Origin: Pelagimonas sp.
Lineage (GTDB): Bacteria > Pseudomonadota > Alphaproteobacteria > Rhodobacterales > Rhodobacteraceae
NCBI GenBank assembly: GCA_025210265.1
Contig: JAOASD010000009.1
Location: 24,967-88,966, forward strand
Reading direction: 5' to 3'
Length of the DNA stretch: 64,000 nucleotides
The stretch's first letter is position 1; every line of letters starts with the position of its first letter. Below the pieces are notes generated by a model. It was given only the letters and a program-made list of their open reading frames with translations. It searched no databases and was not told where the DNA came from. This document shows positions 58,726 through 64,000 of the stretch, piece after piece. Position numbers and translations under genes: made by a program.

Positions 58726-60522
58726 GTGCAGCAGGGTTTGCGTTACATTTTCTCCGTTCTGGCATTGGGTGTCGCCTGTGCTGTGCCGCAGGCTCCGGTC
58801 ATGGCGCTGGACAAGGTGTCCCTGCGGGTCAGCGGCGATCATGACACGCTGAAAGACGCGCTGCGGGCCAGTTCCGTTCTGATGGATCTGGAAGGGTCCG
58901 GGGACAGCGCCCCGCGCGATATTCTTGCCGCCGCGCAAAGCGACTATGCCCGTCTGGTCGAGGCGCTTTATGCGCAGGGGTTTTACGGCGCTACGGTGGG
59001 GATCACACTGGATGGGGTCGAGGCCGCCAGGATTGACCCGTTCAGCCCACCCCCCCGCATCACCAAGGCCCGGATCACGGTTGATCCCGGTCCCGCCTTT
59101 CGCTTTGGCCGGGCCGAGATCGGCCCGCTGACAACCCCGCAAACCCCTGGGTTTCGCAGCGGTGCCCTCGCGCTGGCGACCGAAGTGCGCAGCGCGGCGC
59201 GCTCCGCTGTGGAAGGTTGGCGCGCTGCTGGTCACGCCAAGGCCCAGCTGGCGGATCAGCAAGTGCTGGCGCGCCATGATCAGGCGCAGCTGGATGTGGT
59301 GATCCGGGTCGATCCGGGACCACGTCTGCGCTTTGGCACAGCAGAGGTGGTCAGCGATAGCGCCGTGCGCGCGCCCCGCATTCGTCAGATTGCCGGGCTG
59401 CCCCTGGGGCAGGTCTATGCTCCCGATGCTGTGGACCGCGCGGCAGCCCGCCTGCGCAAAACCGGCACCTTTCAATCCGTCACCCTGCGCGAAGCCGATC
59501 AGCCCAACCCGGACGGCACTTTGGATATGGAGATCGCCGTCACCGACCGCAAACCCCGGCGGATTGGCGGCGGGGCCGAGCTGTCCTCGCTGGACGGGCT
59601 GCGGCTGTCCGGCTTTTGGTTGCATCGTAATCTGCTGGGCGGGGCAGAACGGTTCCGCATTGATGCAGAGGCCCGCCAGATTGGCAGCACCGGGCAAAAC
59701 CCGGATGTGACCTTGTCGTTCCGGTTTGAAAAACCGGCGGTCTACGGGCCGGACACCCTGTTTTTCGCCCAGGCGGATCTGCGGTATCAGGATGAATCCG
59801 ATTTTCTCAACCGCGAGCTTGCGCTGCAATTCGGCGCGGCGCGGGAATTTAGCCCGACCCTGACCGGATCTTTGGGCATCACTTTGCGCGCCGCGCGGGT
59901 GACGGACCGGTTCACCACACCGGACACCACCCGCGATCTGCTGAGCTTTGGTCTGCCAAGCAGCCTGACCTGGGACCGCAGGGATGATGTGTTGAACCCC
60001 CGACAGGGCAGCTTTCTGCGCGCTGAACTAGAGCCGTTTTATGAATTTCGCGCGGCGGAACGGGGGGCGCGCTTTGTTTTTGATGCGCGGGGCTATCAGC
60101 CGTTTGGGGACCAGACCGTGCTGGCCGGGCGGTTCCAGCTGGGCGCGTTGCTGGGGCCCGAGGCGGTGGATGCCCGGCCTGAGCACCTGTTTTATTCCGG
60201 CGGAGGCGGCACCGTGCGGGGCCAGCCCTATCAGTCACTGGATGCGGATCACGATGGGCTGCGGCTGGGCGGGCGCGGCTTTGTCGGGCTCTCGGGCGAG
60301 CTGCGTCAGGGGCTGACGGACAAGCTGGGGCTGGTCGGCTTTGCTGATGCCGGGTTCATCGGAGCGGATGGGTTTGGCGTGGGGGATTGGCATTCCGGCG
60401 CTGGTCTGGGCCTGCGCTATGACACGCCGGTTGGTCCGATCCGGTTGGATCTGGCGGGGCCGGTTGGCGGCACCACGGGCAATGGGTTGCAAATTTATAT
60501 CGGGATTGGACAGGCGTTTTGA
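58726..60522 (+). CDS. tamA: Translocation and assembly module TamA (Omp85 family)
   Basis: A 598-residue outer-membrane protein with a signal peptide (cleavage after APVMA near residue 27). Three POTRA-like domains (residues 30-270, including GPAFRFGRAEIGPL and GPRLRFGTAEVVSD) precede a beta-barrel ending in RLDLAGPVGGTTGNGLQIYIGIGQAF with C-terminal phenylalanine, the Omp85 end. Start GTG 58726 has GGGGGG upstream. TamA works with TamB in inserting outer-membrane proteins and moving lipids; tamB overlaps by 4 bases. Confidence 0.92.
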   Translation: MQQGLRYIFSVLALGVACAVPQAPVMALDKVSLRVSGDHDTLKDALRASSVLMDLEGSGDSAPRDILAAAQSDYARLVEALYAQGFYGATVGITLDGVEAARIDPFSPPPRITKARITVDPGPAFRFGRAEIGPLTTPQTPGFRSGALALATEVRSAARSAVEGWRAAGHAKAQLADQQVLARHDQAQLDVVIRVDPGPRLRFGTAEVVSDSAVRAPRIRQIAGLPLGQVYAPDAVDRAAARLRKTGTFQSVTLREADQPNPDGTLDMEIAVTDRKPRRIGGGAELSSLDGLRLSGFWLHRNLLGGAERFRIDAEARQIGSTGQNPDVTLSFRFEKPAVYGPDTLFFAQADLRYQDESDFLNRELALQFGAAREFSPTLTGSLGITLRAARVTDRFTTPDTTRDLLSFGLPSSLTWDRRDDVLNPRQGSFLRAELEPFYEFRAAERGARFVFDARGYQPFGDQTVLAGRFQLGALLGPEAVDARPEHLFYSGGGGTVRGQPYQSLDADHDGLRLGGRGFVGLSGELRQGLTDKLGLVGFADAGFIGADGFGVGDWHSGAGLGLRYDTPVGPIRLDLAGPVGGTTGNGLQIYIGIGQAF

Positions 60523-63500
60523 CACGGGTTTTCTGGTCATGTCTGGTGCTGTTTTGCCTGTGCCTGCCGGGTGTGGGGCGGGCGCAAAGCAGCGCGGATG
60601 ATCGCGGGTTTCTGCAGGGCTTGCTGGAGGATGCGCTGTCCGCGCCGGGGCGCAGCGTGCAGATCTCGGGCTTTTCCGGTGCGCTCAGTTCCCGCGCCGA
60701 GGTTCAGGCGATCACAGTGACAGACCCGGAGGGGGTGTGGCTGCGGGCCGAAGACGTGGCGCTGGTCTGGAACCGCGCGGCGCTGCTGTCCGGCCGGATC
60801 GAGATCGACGAAATCAGCATTGGCCAGCTGGATTTGCCGCGCCTGCCGCTGCCCGAACCCGGCGCGGATGCGCTGCCCAGCCCCGAGGCTCAGGGCCGCT
60901 TTGCGCTGCCGGATTTGCCGGTCTCGGTCGACATCGCGCAGATGGCCATCCGCCGGGCGCAGATCGGCGCGCCCGTTCTGGGAGAGCCATTTGAGGCCGG
61001 GTTTGAGGGCGCGCTGGCGTTGGAAAGCGGTGCCGGGCGGGTGGCGTTGTCTTTGACCCGGTTGGATCGTCCCGGCGCGGTGCAACTGAACGGGGCGTTT
61101 GACAATGCAACCCGCGCGCTGGTGCTGGATCTGTCTCTGCGCGAAGCCCAGGGCGGGCTGGCGTCGACCCTGCTGAACCTGCCGGGGGCCCCTGCGCTGA
61201 CCTTGGAAGTGCAGGGCAGCGACCCGATTGATGATTTCACCGGTGCGCTGCGTCTGGCCAGTGCCGGGCAGGATCGGATCACTGGTCAGATCACGTTGAA
61301 AACCACAGCAGAGGGTCTGGGGTTTGCTGCGGATCTGGGGGGGGATCTGGCATCGCTGGTCGCGCCGGATCTTGCGCCTGTTCTGGGGCCGCGTGTGGCC
61401 CTGCGTGCGCGCGGTGTGCAGGGGGAGGGCGCGCTGCGGCTGCAGGAGATTGACCTGTCCGGGGCCGATTACGGGCTGCGCGGTGCGGTGGCGCTTTTGG
61501 AGCTTGGCAGTGATGCGGGGCCGCGGATCCTGCCGGATCTGACCCTGTCTGCACAGGATCTGACGCGCTTTGCGCCTTTGGTTGGGCTGGATCTGTCCGG
61601 TGCCGCAGATCTGACCTTGCAAGGGCAGATCGAACCGCTCAGCGGGCGCGGTGCGCTGACCCTGTCGGGGGGTACTCAGGATCTGCAAAGCGGCGTGGCC
61701 CAGCTGGATGGGCTGCTGCGGGGGCAGGGGGATCTGTCGCTGCACGTGACGCGCGATGAAACCGGGCTGCGCGCCGCCCCGCTGCGCATCGAAACGGCCA
61801 AAGCGCGGATCACCGGCAGCGCCGATCTGAAAACCGGTGCCAGCCTGGCGGATCTGACGATCCTTTTGCCGGATCTGAGCGTCGCCCTGCCAGAGCTGCC
61901 CGGCGCTGCGGAACTGCGCGCCAAGCTGCAGCAACAGGGGACGGTCTGGCAGATGACCCTGGACACCGCGCTGCCGGGCGAGGCCACCCTGCGCTGGCGT
62001 GGCAGTTTGCGTGACAATCGCCATCTTGAGGGCCAGTTGAGCGGGCGCATCGGGCGATTGGCCAGCTTTGCCCGGCTGACAGGGCAGCCCTTGTCGGGGC
62101 AAATGGATCTGACCAGCGATCTGCGCGCGGATCTTGTGGAGCAGTCGCTGGACATGCGCGCCGAGGGGGCGGGTTTCGCGCTGAAACTTGGTCTGCCGAC
62201 GCTGGACACCTATCTGCGCGGCACCACCCGCTTTTCCACTGCGCTGACGCGGTCCGGGGCCGGGGCGCTGGATATTTCGGCGCTGGATCTGACCGGGTCG
62301 GGACTGCGCGCGGCGCTGTCCGGGCGTTTGGACCTTGCCAGCCAGAGCGCGGATCTGCGCTATAGTTTGGATATCGACGATCTGGCCCGCGCTTTGCCCG
62401 AGCTACCGGGCGCGGCACGCCTGCGCGGGACGGCGCAGCAGCGGGGTGCCTTGTGGCAGCTGAGTGCCGATGCCAGCGGCCCCGGTGGGCTGGCTGCGCA
62501 GCTGGGTGGGTCGGTCAACCCGACAGGTCCGGTTCTGGATTTGGCGATCACTGGCGATGCGCCGCTTGCGCTGATCAATCGCCATCTGAACGGGCAGGCC
62601 CTAAGCGGGGATTTGCAATTTGACCTGAACGCACGTGGTGCGCCCGCGCTTGCTGCATTGAGCGGTGTGCTGCGCCTGTCCGGGGCCCGCCTGTCCGTGC
62701 CTGCACAGAATATCACGTTGGAGCGTATGTCGGGCGACATCACCCTTGGGGCCGGGCGAGCCACTCTGGATCTGCAGGGCCGGGTGGACAGCGGCGGGTC
62801 GCTGCGGCTGCGTGGTCCGGTTGCGCTGAGCGCCCCGTTCGAAAGTGCCTTGGTGTTGAAACTGCGGGATGCGACCCTGCGCGATCCCAGCCTGTTTGAA
62901 ACGGATCTGCGGGCGGATCTGACCCTGACCGGGCCGCTGCAGGGCGGCGCGCGCATCGGGGGCGACATCACGCTAGAGCGCGTGGAACTGGGCCTGCCCG
63001 CCCTAGGCCCGTCCTATTCCGCGCTAGAGGGGCTGCGCCATCTGAACCCACCGGCCAAAGTGCAGCGCACTTTGCGCTTTGCCGGGCTGGATCAACCGGC
63101 CGAGGCAGGCGCGCCCGTGCCGGATTTCCCGCTGGACCTGACGGTCAGCGCGCCGGGGCGGATTTTTGTCCGCGGGCGTGGGCTGGATGCAGAACTGGGC
63201 GGGGCGCTGCAGCTGAGCGGATCGACCAATGCGGTAGAGCCGTCGGGCCAGTTTGATCTGATCCGTGGGCGGCTGGACCTGCTGGGGCGACGGCTGACCC
63301 TGACCGAAGGCGCAGTGCAGCTGCGGGGCAGTTTCGACCCGGTGATCCGCTTTGTCGCGGCCACTCAGGTGGATGGGTTTGACTTGCAGCTGGCGATTGC
63401 GGGTTTTGCCTCGGCCCCGGAACTGACGGTCAGCGCGATCCCGGAGCTGCCACAGGACGAAGCCCTGTCGCTGTTCCTGTTCGGGCGTGACATCACACAG

Positions 63501-63818
63501 ATTTCCGGGCTGCAGGCGCTGCAACTGGCGGCGGCGGTGCGCACCCTGTCCGGTGGCGGTCGCGGCGGGCTGAGTGAAACGCTGCGGCAGGGGTTGGGTG
63601 TGGATGAATTGGATTTCGCCACGGGCGAAGATGGCGCGACGCAGGCGCGCATCGGCAAATATATCTCGGACGAGGTTTATACTGATGTGACGGTCGAAAG
63701 CGGCGGTGCGGCGCAGATCAACCTGAATATTGATCTAAGCGACAGTGTCACTTTGCGCGGTCGCGTGGACAATCAGGGCGATACCGGCATTGGTGTGTTC
63801 TTTGAGCGCGATTACTGA
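60519..63818 (+). CDS. tamB: Translocation and assembly module TamB
   Basis: A 1099-residue inner-membrane-anchored protein, the TamA partner. An N-terminal signal-anchor (VFWSCLVLFCLCLPGVGRA) is followed by a long beta-taco region of alternating hydrophobic residues and the C-terminal DUF490/TamB domain, including LDLLGRRLTLTEGAVQLRGSF, LFLFGRDITQISGLQALQLA, IGKYISDEVYTDV and the end SVTLRGRVDNQGDTGIGVFFERDY. The start is TTG at 60519 overlapping the tamA stop. Slightly shorter than E. coli TamB (about 1259 residues). Confidence 0.92.
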   Translation: MTRVFWSCLVLFCLCLPGVGRAQSSADDRGFLQGLLEDALSAPGRSVQISGFSGALSSRAEVQAITVTDPEGVWLRAEDVALVWNRAALLSGRIEIDEISIGQLDLPRLPLPEPGADALPSPEAQGRFALPDLPVSVDIAQMAIRRAQIGAPVLGEPFEAGFEGALALESGAGRVALSLTRLDRPGAVQLNGAFDNATRALVLDLSLREAQGGLASTLLNLPGAPALTLEVQGSDPIDDFTGALRLASAGQDRITGQITLKTTAEGLGFAADLGGDLASLVAPDLAPVLGPRVALRARGVQGEGALRLQEIDLSGADYGLRGAVALLELGSDAGPRILPDLTLSAQDLTRFAPLVGLDLSGAADLTLQGQIEPLSGRGALTLSGGTQDLQSGVAQLDGLLRGQGDLSLHVTRDETGLRAAPLRIETAKARITGSADLKTGASLADLTILLPDLSVALPELPGAAELRAKLQQQGTVWQMTLDTALPGEATLRWRGSLRDNRHLEGQLSGRIGRLASFARLTGQPLSGQMDLTSDLRADLVEQSLDMRAEGAGFALKLGLPTLDTYLRGTTRFSTALTRSGAGALDISALDLTGSGLRAALSGRLDLASQSADLRYSLDIDDLARALPELPGAARLRGTAQQRGALWQLSADASGPGGLAAQLGGSVNPTGPVLDLAITGDAPLALINRHLNGQALSGDLQFDLNARGAPALAALSGVLRLSGARLSVPAQNITLERMSGDITLGAGRATLDLQGRVDSGGSLRLRGPVALSAPFESALVLKLRDATLRDPSLFETDLRADLTLTGPLQGGARIGGDITLERVELGLPALGPSYSALEGLRHLNPPAKVQRTLRFAGLDQPAEAGAPVPDFPLDLTVSAPGRIFVRGRGLDAELGGALQLSGSTNAVEPSGQFDLIRGRLDLLGRRLTLTEGAVQLRGSFDPVIRFVAATQVDGFDLQLAIAGFASAPELTVSAIPELPQDEALSLFLFGRDITQISGLQALQLAAAVRTLSGGGRGGLSETLRQGLGVDELDFATGEDGATQARIGKYISDEVYTDVTVESGGAAQINLNIDLSDSVTLRGRVDNQGDTGIGVFFERDY

Positions 63819-63849
63819 ATCCGAGCACTATGGGTGGTGTTATTTTACC

Positions 63850-63863
63850 ATAACTCTGGTTAT
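63850..63863. repeat. Small inverted repeat after tamB
   Basis: ATAAC-tctg-GTTAT lies 32 bases beyond the tamB stop and is followed shortly by CCTTTTTC. It may be a weak terminator for tamB or an operator for the next gene. Confidence 0.35.
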
Positions 63864-63898
63864 CAGCCTTTTTCGACCCTAGAGAGAGGTGAAATAAA

Positions 63899-64000
63899 AT
63901 GAAACAGTTGGTTATGCGGCAGATTGCCCGTCCCTTCGTCCGTTCCATTGGGACCGTCGTGGTATCGGCGCTTGTCGCTTATGGCATTTCGGAGGAAGTG
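63899..64000 (+). CDS. Start of an unidentified protein (truncated by window end)
   Basis: A plus-strand frame opens with ATG at 63899, with GAGAGAGGTG about 9 bases upstream, and stays open for 34 codons to the window edge. The beginning is basic (MKQLVMRQIARPFVRSIG) followed by a hydrophobic stretch (TVVVSALVAYGISEEV), possibly a membrane segment. No function can be assigned from this fragment. Confidence 0.6.
   Translation, partial: MKQLVMRQIARPFVRSIGTVVVSALVAYGISEEV

Noticed and set aside
58189..59829. 546-codon minus-strand frame opposite tupA and tamA
   Set aside because: It spans two well-supported plus-strand genes and their gap, without any domain signature.
1..64000. CRISPR arrays, tRNA or rRNA genes, insertion sequences and integrases
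   Set aside because: No spaced direct-repeat arrays, clover-leaf sequences, rRNA-like stretches or transposase/integrase motifs were noticed when reading both strands.

Overview
The window looks like part of a repABC-type replicon (plasmid or chromid) of a marine alphaproteobacterium of the Roseobacter/Rhodobacterales group. The reasons are high-GC coding DNA with tightly overlapping genes, a complete repA-repB-repC module with parS palindromes and an antisense RNA, Exo-type exopolysaccharide genes, a LuxI/LuxR pair and a tamA-tamB pair. No tRNA, rRNA, CRISPR array or insertion sequence was seen.

Layout. Bases 1-13.9 kb hold a succinoglycan-like exopolysaccharide (EPS) set: ExoY-type priming transferase, Wza/ExoF-type export lipoprotein, ExoP/Wzc-type kinase, ExoZ-, ExoA- and ExoM-like genes, an ExoQ/Wzy-like polymerase, a GH16 glycanase and two sulfotransferases. 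Bases 14.2-18.3 kb are repABC: RepA, RepB, RepC, a counter-transcribed RNA between repB and repC, and three parS-like palindromes, one lying inside the last codons of repC. Bases 18.3-31.9 kb are a second EPS block: another ExoP/Wzc kinase, a large beta-helix-like protein, Wzy and Wzx, two glycosyltransferases, a pyruvyltransferase, two more sulfotransferases and a GDP-mannose 3,5-epimerase-like enzyme. Together they suggest a sulfated, possibly pyruvylated polymer.

Bases 32.2-50.1 kb are the most interesting part: a natural-product cluster. A phosphopantetheinyl transferase, a LuxI-type synthase and a LuxR-type regulator sit beside a minus-strand operon of fourteen genes that mostly overlap. 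From its promoter end the operon encodes a diaminobutyrate aminotransferase, a SidA/IucD-type N-hydroxylase, a flavin monooxygenase, an alpha/beta hydrolase, a reductase-hydrolase fusion, a methionyl-tRNA-synthetase-like protein, an unknown protein, a GNAT acyltransferase, an amino-acid adenylation enzyme, a carrier protein, a single-domain cupin, a DAO-type flavin oxidase, a periplasmic-binding-fold protein and an HSL-family hydrolase. N-hydroxylase + cupin + MetRS-like protein + DAO-type oxidase + carrier-protein loading + GNAT is the signature of hydrazine (N-N bond) machinery known from s56-p1 and triacsin biosynthesis, where cupin and MetRS-like domains are fused. Here they are separate genes, and the operon appears to be under quorum-sensing control. 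The product is unknown.

Bases 50.3-64 kb are accessory and housekeeping genes: cysE, a Tat-exported isochorismatase-family hydrolase with a divergent AraC regulator, a PilZ-HlyD fusion plus GT2 synthase (Alg44/Alg8-like glycan secretion), a tungstate-type ABC transporter (tupB-tupC-tupA), tamA-tamB, and the first 34 codons of an unidentified gene. All functions are inferred from reading the sequence; no database search was run.
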